A DNA stretch of 29,751 nt from contig JAEZKE010000048.1 of NCBI GenBank assembly GCA_023436175.1, forward strand, positions 1-29,751. Direction: 5' to 3'. Source of the DNA: Methanobacteriota archaeon (GTDB lineage: Archaea > Methanobacteriota > Methanobacteria > Methanobacteriales > Methanobacteriaceae). Both the position numbers and the translations under genes were made by a program. Each line of letters opens with the position of its first letter. Position 1 is the stretch's first letter. Shown piece after piece: positions 16,597 to 24,542 of this stretch. The notes beneath the pieces were generated by a model that saw only the letters and a program-made list of their open reading frames with translations, ran no database searches and was not told the DNA's origin.

Positions 16597-17044
16597 GAAA
16601 ATCTACCCTGTGTTTATATTTAATCTGTACTGATTATAAAATTTGGCGCTCATGTCTGGAATTTTGTACAACTGTTACTATTTATGTAAATTGTTGATTA
16701 AATTGGATTTTTTTAAACAAATTCCACTTAACCAATACTACAGTACAGTAAATATTTTTGAAGGCATGCAATGGACATGTAAAAATCTCTCAAAAAACCG
16801 AAGGTTTCTTGGAGCGTAAAACCCTTGGTTTTTCCAAGCTATCAAAAACTTTGTTTTTGATGCACAGAAAATGCTTTGCATTTTCTTTAGCTGCGATTTT
16901 TACGGTCACAAAACCTTCATAAACTTTCAAAAATCGAAGCCAACAAAAACTTTGTTTTGTGGCGTCAAAATTCTTTGAATTTTGACAGATTTTTGAAGAC
17001 TGTTGGTTTTGTGAACATGAGCGAAATTTGGCTTATATTTAGAG
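16597..17044. other. Intergenic region dominated by repeat block B
   Basis: The 448 bases between mptD and the sortase stop contain repeat block B (16779-17014) and an AT-rich mptD leader region with a TATA-like ATTAAATATAAAC on the minus strand near 16611-16624. No gene is supported; short open frames here are made from the repeats. Confidence 0.6.
16779..17014. repeat. Hairpin repeat block B, two adjacent multi-way junctions
   Basis: First junction: arms GTAAAAATC (16779-16787) and GATTTTTAC (16895-16903) pair over 9 bp and enclose four hairpins (AAAACC-GAA-GGTTT; AAAACC-CTT-GGTTTT; ATCAAAAAC-TTT-GTTTTTGAT; AGAAAATGC-TTT-GCATTTTCT). Second junction: outer arms TCACAAAACC (16906-16915) and GGTTTTGTGA (17005-17014), then inner arms TTCAAAAATC (16926-16935) and GATTTTTGAA (16988-16997), enclose a GCCA..ACAAAAAC-TTT-GTTTTGTGGC hairpin and GTCAAAATTC-TTT-GAATTTTGAC. 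The second unit is the same design as block A with different stem bases. Confidence 0.85.
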
Positions 17045-17779
17045 TTAATCTCCAAATACGTCGCTCAAATTGGATATTTGTGATGATATCTGGTCTCCAG
17101 GGACTGGAAATAGGTATCCATATAATAAAAACAGTGTAAGCGCAACTGCAGCTATGAAAATGAATTTTTTATCTTCCTTTACTGGATATAAATAGCTTAA
17201 AATTAAGCCTATTCCTAAAAAGGCGCCTATTAATAAAGGCGCATATGGAATGGTTTGTTTTCCATTATCTGTATTTGCTGCTTTTGAATAAGTGAATGGA
17301 ACTATTTTAGTTTGATTTGCCTGTATAATCAGTCTTTCCTTTGATGATCCAAGTGGATAACAGGTATATAAAATAAGAGTTTTTCCCTGTTCTAAGGGTA
17401 ACTGGTAGGATGCAGGGACGATATAGGATTTTAATACTGTATACTGGACATTTCCTATTCCTGGCCATGATACAGTTATATTATCTCCAGCTTTAAGTTT
17501 ATCTAAATTTAAAAATGGAGAACTGTAAAATGTTCTGTGACCTGCTAACACCACAGTTCCGTAACCTGGTTTTGCAGACTTTGGCTCATAATATACGCCG
17601 TAATTTATGGATTTGTTGTTGATGTTTTGATCAACACCGATTTTTGGTATTTCAAGAAAAGGAGTATCCGATTTATTTATAACAACATTTTCTGTTGTTG
17701 CATAAAAACTTACTTCCACCATAAAATAAAGGGAGATGATTACCATCCCCGCTATAATAAAGACTGTCGATAACTTCAT
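17045..17779 (-). CDS. Sortase with extra C-terminal membrane helices
   Basis: A 244-residue transpeptidase. An N-terminal membrane anchor (about 5-26) is followed by the sortase barrel with the catalytic triad H81 (AGHRT), C140 (LYTCYP) and R149 (KERLII). Two more membrane helices lie at the C-terminus (about 178-196 and 206-225), a topology seen in archaeal and some actinobacterial sortases. It should cut a sorting motif near the C-terminus of exported proteins and join them to a wall or other amine. Its likely client is encoded directly upstream (56-base gap, same strand). Methanobacteria lack murein, so the acceptor would be pseudomurein or another protein. Confidence 0.9.
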   Translation of the reverse strand: MKLSTVFIIAGMVIISLYFMVEVSFYATTENVVINKSDTPFLEIPKIGVDQNINNKSINYGVYYEPKSAKPGYGTVVLAGHRTFYSSPFLNLDKLKAGDNITVSWPGIGNVQYTVLKSYIVPASYQLPLEQGKTLILYTCYPLGSSKERLIIQANQTKIVPFTYSKAANTDNGKQTIPYAPLLIGAFLGIGLILSYLYPVKEDKKFIFIAAVALTLFLLYGYLFPVPGDQISSQISNLSDVFGD

Positions 17780-17835
17780 GTAACCTTTTTTTATTGCTTA
17801 TTATTATTAAGGTTAATGTTATTTTTTATGAGTTA

Positions 17836-18765
17836 TCATCTGAGTCTTGCATATGCTAATCCACCGGCAGCCAAGATACCTCCAATCACGAATGGAAGAT
17901 ATGGGACCCCTGTATCTTTAAAAGGTGTTGCTGTATTTGCTGATGCTGCATTTGTTGTTGGTATTGAGTTTGAGTATTTTCCTGTACTTGATGAAGCTGA
18001 ACCAGAAGGCCATACATAAGTATAGTAATATTCTTTTGAATCAGTACTTGAGCCATATTTACCTAAAGTAACATCCCATGCTGCAACTTTTCCATTTAAC
18101 ACGAGATCAGTATCTTTAAATGTTGCTTTTGGTTTGCTGTATGTGAGTTTGGAGTCAAGTGGTACTATTGGAGCTCTAATTATTCCAGATACACTGCAAT
18201 CTTCATTATTATATAAATCAAATGAGAAATCTCCTTGCCAGTATTTAAGATCTAAACTTGGATTTAGTGTTTCTATTTCATTTGGCTGGAACCATGAGGA
18301 ATATAAACCTGGATCTGGAATTAAAGGCCAATATGTATTTTCTACAGCAGAGGGGTTATATATATAAAACCTTAATGGATTCCAGCTTGTTCCATTAACT
18401 GCTTCAAGTGTAAATTTTACCTTTTTTGTTTCTCCAGCTTTGATACTCCATCCCCAGTCTCCACCAAGTTCTGGGGAAACGGGATCTATCATTCTTTCTG
18501 CACCGGGATGACTAACAATTTTCCAGTTCATCGTAGGATCAACTTTAGAATAGGTTTGACTTATTTTAAAATATTGAACATGGTCTTTATCATTTTTAAT
18601 AGTGGCATGAATAGTCACAAAAAAATTGGTCATATAAACATTTGAGTTGTTATATTTTACCCATGTCTCTGCTCCATATACTGCATTATTACTCGAATTT
18701 GAACCTATTATCCCTATAAATGCCACAAAAATCATTAAAACAATACATAACTTATTTATATTCAT
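17836..18765 (-). CDS. Secreted surface protein with C-terminal sorting-type tail
   Basis: A 309-residue exported protein. A signal peptide (NKLCIVLMIFVAFIGIIGS) is followed by a beta-rich ectodomain with many Trp and Tyr residues, then a Ser/Thr/Ala linker (SGSASSSTGKYSNSIPTTNA). The end is tripartite like a sortase signal: PFKDTG, the hydrophobic stretch VPYLPFVIGGILAAGGLA and a basic tail YARLR. PFKDTG resembles LPxTG-type motifs. With the sortase gene 56 bases downstream, it is probably the dedicated substrate; that is inference. No similarity to a named domain is clear to me. ATG 18765 follows GGGGATAATA. Confidence 0.8.
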   Translation of the reverse strand: MNINKLCIVLMIFVAFIGIIGSNSSNNAVYGAETWVKYNNSNVYMTNFFVTIHATIKNDKDHVQYFKISQTYSKVDPTMNWKIVSHPGAERMIDPVSPELGGDWGWSIKAGETKKVKFTLEAVNGTSWNPLRFYIYNPSAVENTYWPLIPDPGLYSSWFQPNEIETLNPSLDLKYWQGDFSFDLYNNEDCSVSGIIRAPIVPLDSKLTYSKPKATFKDTDLVLNGKVAAWDVTLGKYGSSTDSKEYYYTYVWPSGSASSSTGKYSNSIPTTNAASANTATPFKDTGVPYLPFVIGGILAAGGLAYARLR

Positions 18766-18792
18766 TATTATCCCCTTTTTAAATTAATATGG

Positions 18793-18840
18793 GGATATAT
18801 GTGGTTTTTTATATGATGGTCCGATTTACCACATATATCC
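18793..18840. promoter_or_regulatory. 12-bp inverted repeat enclosing a TATA box
   Basis: GGATATATGTGG (18793-18804) and CCACATATATCC (18829-18840) are perfect inverted repeats separated by 24 bases. On the minus strand the spacer contains ATATAAAAAA, a TATA-like box about 40 bases before the substrate-gene ATG. The element lies between the DUF515 stop and the sortase-substrate operon. It could be an operator, or a stem-loop ending the upstream transcript. Confidence 0.5.
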
Positions 18841-18852
18841 TGTTTCGGATGA

Positions 18853-20136
18853 TTATCCGTAAATTTGTTTTAGCTCCTGAATCATCCAATTTGGAGCTTG
18901 CTGGGTTGGGACTGTAAGTATGACATTGTTCATGTTTTGTATAAGGAATATTGCATTTTCTCTTGGAACCTCTAGTAATAATAGATATTGTGCATCAAGT
19001 TCTCCAAGGTTTGAAGTTCTCTCGAAATCTGATAATCTCCAACCATATGAGTTCAATAAGGAACTCACTTCACTTTGATCCCAGTTATTAGCAGCAGCAG
19101 CTTTTAAAAGCTCACTAACATCTTCTGATGCAGATTCACTGCGTGAACTGCCTTGAACCAGATTACTCATGGCGACATCCTGTGCATGTGATTTGTTTGC
19201 AGTTATTGTTCCACTGTCTTTGGCTCTTAAAATTGCAAGAACAGTTGCTCCACTTATTTGGGGAGTACCATTTGATACATTAGTACTATTTGATGTTCCA
19301 TTCATTAAATACACATCAACAGAATTTCCGACATTTATAAGGCCTCCAGCAGCCTGCAGTCTGGAAATTATTATTGGAATAGCCACAGTATCTGGGGTTT
19401 TAATTCGCATGTTTGATAAGACGGTAGCATCTGCTTGTGAAACTAATGTTTTGGCATCTGTAACTTTTAATATTACATTCTTTTGCGTACCTGCAGCATA
19501 CGCTATCATAACTCGTCCATAGGGGTCTTTTTGCGAATTAATCTGTTGATTTTGATATTCTCGCCATGCCTCTGTTGCGGGACCAAGTACATCTATAGCA
19601 TCTACCTGATCAGGCGTTGTAGCACTATCAATTTGTGCTCTAAGATTTATTCCCCGTGCATCTGTTGCAAGTGGTCCTGTAAAGTAGGTGTTAACTGCTG
19701 CAAGTTTTGTTTGTTTAGCGCTTGATAATGACTCTTGATATGGTGCATAAACTAAAAAATAATAACCTGCTCCAACGAGTATAATCAATATAATTCCAAA
19801 AACTGCGGCCCCAACAAGAGTTTTCTGATCATCATCTGGAATTCTTCTTCCGAAACCACTCATTCCTGGTTTTTTATCCTCTGGTCTCTTTTGAGGAGGC
19901 CTTAACCTTGGCTTTTCGCCGGGTTTTGCCATAGGCTTAGGCATAGGTCGCGGCATTTTCCTTTCCTGAGGAGCGTTTATTTCTTCTTTTTTATCTTCCT
20001 CTCCTCTTCCAGTTACTTTGCCTACCATGCCTTTAAGACGTCCTCCTATATCGGAGTCATCCTTTTTGTTGTTATTTCCCCGAAGATCCGGAGCATCTTT
20101 ATCGTCTTTCTTTTTTCCACGTATCTTATCTAACAT
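18853..20136 (-). CDS. DUF515-type membrane protein
   Basis: A 427-residue protein that I assign to the archaeal DUF515 family from overall architecture and memory. The N-terminal 105 residues are cytoplasmic, highly charged and include a Pro/Lys/Arg tract (MPRPMPKPMAKPGEKP). One membrane helix (about 107-130) follows, and the remaining 300 residues would be outside the cell. This outer part is helical with an embedded beta-like section (KTPDTVAIPIIISRLQAAGG to VYLMNGTSN). Function unknown; the gene position between archaetidylserine synthase and a sortase cluster suggests an envelope role. ATG 20136, after AAGTGGTCC, overlaps the pssA stop by 11 bases; a GTG at 20145 is the alternative. Confidence 0.75.
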   Translation of the reverse strand: MLDKIRGKKKDDKDAPDLRGNNNKKDDSDIGGRLKGMVGKVTGRGEEDKKEEINAPQERKMPRPMPKPMAKPGEKPRLRPPQKRPEDKKPGMSGFGRRIPDDDQKTLVGAAVFGIILIILVGAGYYFLVYAPYQESLSSAKQTKLAAVNTYFTGPLATDARGINLRAQIDSATTPDQVDAIDVLGPATEAWREYQNQQINSQKDPYGRVMIAYAAGTQKNVILKVTDAKTLVSQADATVLSNMRIKTPDTVAIPIIISRLQAAGGLINVGNSVDVYLMNGTSNSTNVSNGTPQISGATVLAILRAKDSGTITANKSHAQDVAMSNLVQGSSRSESASEDVSELLKAAAANNWDQSEVSSLLNSYGWRLSDFERTSNLGELDAQYLLLLEVPRENAIFLIQNMNNVILTVPTQQAPNWMIQELKQIYG

Positions 20137-20836
20137 TCGGACCACTTCTAAAGAATTTAATGTATAAATCTATAACTGGTACAATCAATAAGTATAGTAG
20201 CATAATAATAAATAAAAGCTTTGCGGGAAAATATGTGATATATGATAAAATGTTTTGAGGTAATAGCGTTGCTATAATTAGTATGCTTCCCACAGCCAAT
20301 GTTTTTATGCCTCTAAATTTAGGATATTTGATGGTACTTATCATGAATAGGGATACAATAATCATAATGACTAATGCTAAACCTGCATTGAAAAATCCTG
20401 AAAGATAGAATGATGAAAGTATCAATGCTGTTGTTGGAATAGGTAACCCCACGAACTTATCATCATGTGAATCTGTAATTACGTTGAACCGCGAAAGTCT
20501 TAGTATCCCGCATATGACTATTAAAAGAGCTACAATTATATTGAAGTATGATATTCCAAAAGATTGGCTTAATATATACAGAAACATTCCTGGAGCGACT
20601 CCAAAGGATATAATATCTGATAAAGAATCGACATTCTTTCCAAAACCAATTTCATCTTCTCTATTTAATTTTCTGGCAACCCACCCGTCTAATGCATCGA
20701 ATATAACTGCAAATAACATAAACTTGGCAGCTAATACAAAATTACCTGATGTTACCATTATAATTGATAAAAATCCTGATGACGCGTTTGCAATTGAAAC
20801 TATATCTGCAATAGATGTAAAAGATCTGATATTCAT
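20126..20836 (-). CDS. pssA: Archaetidylserine synthase (CDP-alcohol phosphatidyltransferase)
   Basis: A 236-residue polytopic membrane enzyme. It carries the CDP-alcohol transferase signature: DALDGWVARK, then G-KNVDSLSDIISFG with its paired aspartates. NASSGFLSI near the start and FNVITDSHDDKFVGLPIPTT are typical of the serine-type enzymes, which join CDP-archaeol to L-serine. About six to eight membrane helices follow to the C-terminus. ATG 20836 is set by GAGGACAAAC directly upstream; upstream in-frame codons lie within a hairpin repeat and are not credible. It overlaps the DUF515 start, so the two are translationally coupled. The matching decarboxylase lies upstream on the same strand, beyond a repeat block. 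Confidence 0.92.
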   Translation of the reverse strand: MNIRSFTSIADIVSIANASSGFLSIIMVTSGNFVLAAKFMLFAVIFDALDGWVARKLNREDEIGFGKNVDSLSDIISFGVAPGMFLYILSQSFGISYFNIIVALLIVICGILRLSRFNVITDSHDDKFVGLPIPTTALILSSFYLSGFFNAGLALVIMIIVSLFMISTIKYPKFRGIKTLAVGSILIIATLLPQNILSYITYFPAKLLFIIMLLYLLIVPVIDLYIKFFRSGPNVR

Positions 20837-20843
20837 GTTTGTC

Positions 20844-21262
20844 CTCAAAAATCTTTGATTTTCTGTGGCCCGAGGAAAATGTGTTTTCACCGGCATTCGA
20901 AAATTTGTAAAATTTTCGAAAGTTCAGGAAACTTTGTTTCCTTCAACCTCAAAATTTCTTCGAAATTTTGGGAGTTAGAAAATGCTGTCAAAAACGAAGT
21001 TTTTGACGCATCAAAAAAAACAAATCTTACAAACCTCTGGTTTGTGCATTCAAAAACCTGTCAAAAATCAATTTGTTTTTGACGCCTACAAAAACCAAGG
21101 TTTTTGTGGCCGAGGAAATGAAACTTGCAAATCAGAGATTTGCGCATTCAAAAGCGAAGCTTTTGAGAGTTTCCTACGGCACAGAAAAGTGCATGGCATT
21201 TTTCTTAAGCTTTGGTTTTTGAAAGTTTTTTTGCATGCTTTTGCATTTTCTAAAACCCTGCT
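20844..21262. repeat. Hairpin repeat block C (about 420 bp)
   Basis: The longest block. Hairpins in order include AAAATC-TTT-GATTTT (20848-20862), CGAAAATT...AATTTTCG, AGGAAAC-TTT-GTTTCCT, CTCAAAATTTC-TTC-GAAATTTTGGG, GTCAAAAAC-GAA-GTTTTTGAC, ACAAACC-TCT-GGTTTGT, GTCAAAAA...TTTTTGAC, CTACAAAAACC..GGTTTTTGTGG, GCAAATC-AGA-GATTTGC and TCAAAAGC-GAA-GCTTTTGA. A direct repeat, GTGGCCCGAGGAAAATG and GTGGCCGAGGAAATG, occurs near 20864 and 21106. The first hairpin abuts the pssA ribosome-binding site. Confidence 0.85.
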
Positions 21263-21514
21263 GTGTAATCATTGATAATAGGTATAAATAAATTTATACT
21301 AAAATCATCTAAAAATCTTCAAAAATCATTCAAAATCAAGAGTTTGAGTGATTTTTGATGGAAAAATATTATTATTTTTCTAAATGCATAGAAATCTCAT
21401 AATTTAATTTGAATGCATAGTACAATTAAATGTGTTAAATTCCAAGTAAATTTTATAATTATTTATATTTAAAATAAGATGGTTTGAATTGAAGCAGCAA
21501 ATATGCTGCTATAC
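21263..21514. other. Intergenic AT-rich sequence with one isolated hairpin
   Basis: Between block C and the decarboxylase stop. An extended hairpin has TCAAAAATCA (21319-21328) pairing with TGATTTTTGA (21349-21358), with further pairing inside (TTCAAA and TTTGAG). It may be a solitary relative of the repeat family or a transcription end for the decarboxylase. Nothing else is seen. Confidence 0.5.
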
Positions 21515-22186
21515 TTAACCATTTATTATTTTAGCCATTATTGTTTCCGCTGCTTTTGGTTTTTCACCTTCTTTAACCATTAATTCGCATTTTTCGTAGG
21601 GTACTATTAAATCTACTCTGGATCCAAATTTTATCATTCCTAATCGTTCTCCAATTTCGACTTTGTCTCCTACATTGACATATTGGACTATACGTCTTGC
21701 TACAAAACCTGCAATTTGAATAACTCCAATTTTTCCATACTGCGAATCGATTACTATTAAATTCTTTTCTTTTTCAGTTTCAGTTTCAGCGTCCTTAAAT
21801 GCTAATTTAAATTTTCCAGGGAAATGTTTGGTCTTTACAATTTTTCCAGAAACGGGAGATCTATTCACGTGGACATCAAAAGGAGACATAAATGTACTTA
21901 TACGAATTCCTTTTTTTCCTTCATTTAGTATATGTTTCATTAATGGATCATTGTATTCAACTATTTCTATCCTGTCAATTTGTCCTTTCAGTACCCTTCC
22001 ATCTGCGGGAGCTACTACAACACCTTTTTCTGGAGGTACTCTCCTATTTGGATCTCTGAAAAACTGCATGATAAATGCAAGAATTGAAAATAAGATTAAA
22101 CTTACTATGAAATATCCAAATAGAAATGGTAAAACTGCTAAAGTTAAGAACACTCCTGCTTTTTTTAAAGTTCCTTTAACGAACAT
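21515..22186 (-). CDS. asd: Archaetidylserine decarboxylase (Psd family proenzyme)
   Basis: A 223-residue short-form phosphatidylserine decarboxylase relative that converts archaetidylserine to archaetidylethanolamine. Two hydrophobic segments at about 9-40 anchor it. Family motifs are VVVAPADGRV, FMSPFDVHVNRSPVSG and KFGSRVDLIVP; cleavage before S189 in that last motif would create the pyruvoyl cofactor. Only a short alpha-chain follows, as expected. I choose ATG 22186, preceded by TTGTGATT matching the archaeal ribosome-binding site; a GTG at 22195 is three codons upstream. Together with pssA it completes the two steps from CDP-archaeol to the ethanolamine lipid. Confidence 0.92.
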   Translation of the reverse strand: MFVKGTLKKAGVFLTLAVLPFLFGYFIVSLILFSILAFIMQFFRDPNRRVPPEKGVVVAPADGRVLKGQIDRIEIVEYNDPLMKHILNEGKKGIRISTFMSPFDVHVNRSPVSGKIVKTKHFPGKFKLAFKDAETETEKEKNLIVIDSQYGKIGVIQIAGFVARRIVQYVNVGDKVEIGERLGMIKFGSRVDLIVPYEKCELMVKEGEKPKAAETIMAKIING

Positions 22187-22674
22187 GAGAATCACAAATT
22201 TTTTAATAAATTTTAATAAATATTTTTATGCAATAGATTTACTGCAGATTTTTTATGCCTATTATTATAAAAATTGTTTGTATAATCTATAGAAACATGT
22301 TACTCATGAATTGATTTATATTTAAAATTTTGAATCTTTTTTATGTTTAATTAACTATTAATATTAAAAAATAGAACTTTAATACATTCACTTTATTTAA
22401 AAAAAAGACGTTATTTGGTGCTTTTTTTTAACATTGTGATATGCATTTAATTTACTATCTTATCAATTCATAAAAGTTTATATAACTATTCTGCTTAATT
22501 GTCATATATTATAGAACATGTTATTCGGAGTACTATTGGGATAAATTTGGGCATATTTATTTATAGTTTTTTATATGTAGGAATTGTAATAGTATATTAA
22601 AATAAGTATGTAATCTAGAAAATTATTTATTATTATGTGTGGAGTTCTACCATGAGAAGTAAGACGTGGTATTG
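22187..22674. other. Divergent AT-rich intergenic region
   Basis: About 490 bases between the divergent decarboxylase and the mreB-operon genes. TTTTTTATATG at 22567-22576 is a plausible plus-strand TATA box, giving a leader of about 75 bases. I see no open frame, hairpin block or RNA gene. Confidence 0.5.
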
Positions 22675-23304
22675 ATGATAGAAAATAAAATTAAGACTTT
22701 AAGGAAAGCTGCAAAAGTTTCAACAATGCAGACTTCAGATAAAATATGGTGTGTAATAGCCGGTAATGAAGAAATGGTTAATAATATTGCATATGAAGCC
22801 ATACTAGATAAAGAAAGAGTGCAAATACTTTGCAGGGAACACATTACCTCAAGGGAATCATTTGTAACCAAAAAATTCGATTTTATTATGTTATATGGTG
22901 ACGCGGATAAAATAAGAAATCTAAGTTTAATATCTAAAGAAAATGGAGGTGCTTCCCTTAAAATAGCTCCTTATTATATTGGGGAAGAACCTAACTTGAT
23001 GCTGACTGTAGGGCCTGAAGATCATATTAAGAAGTTCTTAGGAGACCTTGAAAAAAGTACAGCTAAGGCATCATTCCTTTTAGAAGATAAAACTACTGGT
23101 TTTATAGAATCTGATGTTTATATAACCCGATGGTTACCGAAGTTTGCTCGAGATATTGCTGACCCTTTATTTAAAATGGCAGATGTGGCTTTATCAACAG
23201 TTTTAATATCAACCGAAGAAGAATATGTAGAAAAAATCAAAGAAATTGCAAAATCAAACAAAATATTTGTAATAAGATTTAATGAGATTTTAAAGGAGGA
23301 ATAA
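22675..23304 (+). CDS. Unknown protein upstream of and coupled to mreB
   Basis: A 209-residue soluble alpha/beta protein, MIENKIKTLRKAAKVSTMQT at the start, with hydrophobic strands such as IWCVIAGNEEMVNNIAYEAI and FDFIMLYGDADKIRNLSLI. It has no signal peptide, membrane helix or recognised catalytic motif. GTGGT precedes ATG 22675; in-frame TTG 22672 and GTG 22666 are alternatives. The stop is one base before the mreB start and the mreB ribosome-binding site (GGAGGA) lies in its last codons, so the two are translationally linked. A role as partner or regulator of the actin-like filament is inference from position only. Confidence 0.8.
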   Translation: MIENKIKTLRKAAKVSTMQTSDKIWCVIAGNEEMVNNIAYEAILDKERVQILCREHITSRESFVTKKFDFIMLYGDADKIRNLSLISKENGGASLKIAPYYIGEEPNLMLTVGPEDHIKKFLGDLEKSTAKASFLLEDKTTGFIESDVYITRWLPKFARDIADPLFKMADVALSTVLISTEEEYVEKIKEIAKSNKIFVIRFNEILKEE

Positions 23305-23305
23305 A

Positions 23306-24379
23306 ATGAATCTTTTTGGAAAGAAGGAAGAAACAGAAGAAGTGAGGAAAGAAGGGATAACAAATACCTTGGGAATTGATTTAGGTACACTTAACACCGT
23401 TGTCGCAAAACCTTCTGGAGATAAATTTGATCTTTATAAAATACCATCTGTAGTAGCTGTAAAAAAAGAAGATCCATCATATGTACTTGCAGTAGGTGAA
23501 GACGCAAAACTTATGCTTGGAAGAACACCAGAAGATATTATAGCTGTAAGGCCCCTAAGAAAAGGAGTCATAGAAAGTGTAGCTCAGGCAGAAGCTCTCC
23601 TTATTTATGCTATGGATAAAGGTGCAGGGGACTCAATGGATCATATTGATAGGATAGTTATAGGTATTCCTGGAGATGCGTCTGAAGTAGAAAAGAATGC
23701 TGTAGAAGAAATTGGTAGAAAAGCTGGAGCAAGCTATGTTTTAGTTATAAGTGAAGGTCTTGCAGCAGCTATAGGTGCAGGATTACCAATTGCAGAAGCT
23801 TCTGGTACAATGGTAATTGATATAGGTGCTGGATCAAGTGATATTGTAGTTATCTCTCTTGGGGGAATCACTGATATAGAAACCGTAAGGCTTGGTGGAG
23901 ATAATATTGATGATAACATTGTAGAAAAAGTTAAAGAGTTATACAATGTTCAAATAGGAATTCACGAAGCAGAAAAAGCTAAAATAGAAGTTGGAATGGT
24001 CCATTCTGGTTCCGATATCGAAATTATAAAAACTACTGCAATCGGAAAAGATATGGAGACTAACAAGCCAAAAGAAGTTGAATTAGATTCCGCATTAGTA
24101 GCAGAAGCTGCAGAGCCAGTGGTAGTTGAACTTATCGAAGCATTAAAAGTTATACTTGAAAGAATGTCTCCTGAACTTATATCTGGAGTCTACAAAGAAA
24201 CAGTAGTTGTTGGTGGAACATCACAACTTAGGGGATTAAAAGAAAGAATATACGAAGAAGTAGGCGTTCCTGTAGAAATTTCAGATGATCCTATGACTGT
24301 AGTCGCAAAAGGAGCTGCTATTGTAGCTGCAGAACCAAGGGCACTTGAACCAGAAGTACGTCTGAAAGCCATGAAATAA
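23306..24379 (+). CDS. mreB: MreB-like actin-fold ATPase
   Basis: A 357-residue member of the actin/Hsp70/MreB superfamily. Phosphate 1 is LGIDLGTLNTVVAKPSG, phosphate 2 is GTMVIDIGAGSSDIVVISLG, the connect 1 region is VISEGLAAAIGAGLP, and the adenosine motif is VVVGGTSQLRGLKERI followed by DPMTVVAKGAAIV. Length and motif order fit MreB rather than DnaK, since no substrate-binding domain follows. Rod-shaped pseudomurein-walled methanogens are known to carry MreB-like genes, and filament-guided wall synthesis is a reasonable inference. Translation begins at ATG 23306 after AAAGGAGGAATAAA. Three hairpins follow the stop. Confidence 0.88.
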   Translation: MNLFGKKEETEEVRKEGITNTLGIDLGTLNTVVAKPSGDKFDLYKIPSVVAVKKEDPSYVLAVGEDAKLMLGRTPEDIIAVRPLRKGVIESVAQAEALLIYAMDKGAGDSMDHIDRIVIGIPGDASEVEKNAVEEIGRKAGASYVLVISEGLAAAIGAGLPIAEASGTMVIDIGAGSSDIVVISLGGITDIETVRLGGDNIDDNIVEKVKELYNVQIGIHEAEKAKIEVGMVHSGSDIEIIKTTAIGKDMETNKPKEVELDSALVAEAAEPVVVELIEALKVILERMSPELISGVYKETVVVGGTSQLRGLKERIYEEVGVPVEISDDPMTVVAKGAAIVAAEPRALEPEVRLKAMK

Positions 24380-24388
24380 AATCCCCAC

Positions 24389-24499
24389 CTTTTTTCAGAG
24401 AAAAAAGCTGGACCAAAAAAATCCTCGCTCAAAAATAGAAAATTTTTGAGCTGCGGTAAAGTATATCCTAAATATAAAATATCTCAAAAGAGATATTTT
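24389..24499. repeat. Three hairpins after mreB (block D), possible terminators
   Basis: CTTTTTTC-AGA-GAAAAAAG (24389-24407), GCTCAAAAATAGAAAATTTTTGAGC-type pairing at 24427-24451 (8-bp or longer stem, GCTCAAAA with TTTTGAGC), and AAAATATCTC-AAAA-GAGATATTTT (24476-24499), the last followed by an A/T-rich run ending in T residues. The first has the same C-N3-G closing as the other blocks. The third looks most like a terminator. Confidence 0.6.
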
Positions 24500-24542
24500 A
24501 AAAATTTTTTATTTTAAAATTAACAAACTTTTTTTAGATACA

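Noticed and set aside
16957..17139. A 60-codon frame running from repeat block B into the 3' end of the sortase gene
   Set aside because: It is built from repeat sequence and antisense sortase codons and has no ribosome-binding site.
20837..20896. N-terminal extension of archaetidylserine synthase by 20 residues
   Set aside because: The extra codons fall inside a hairpin repeat, and GAGGA directly before ATG 20836 marks the real start.
20844..21262. CRISPR array
   Set aside because: Hairpin units differ in sequence and spacing, there are no constant-length repeats or unique spacers, and no cas genes are nearby.
20855..21275. Plus-strand open frames across repeat block C
   Set aside because: They consist wholly of inverted repeats, lack ribosome-binding sites and encode no recognisable protein.
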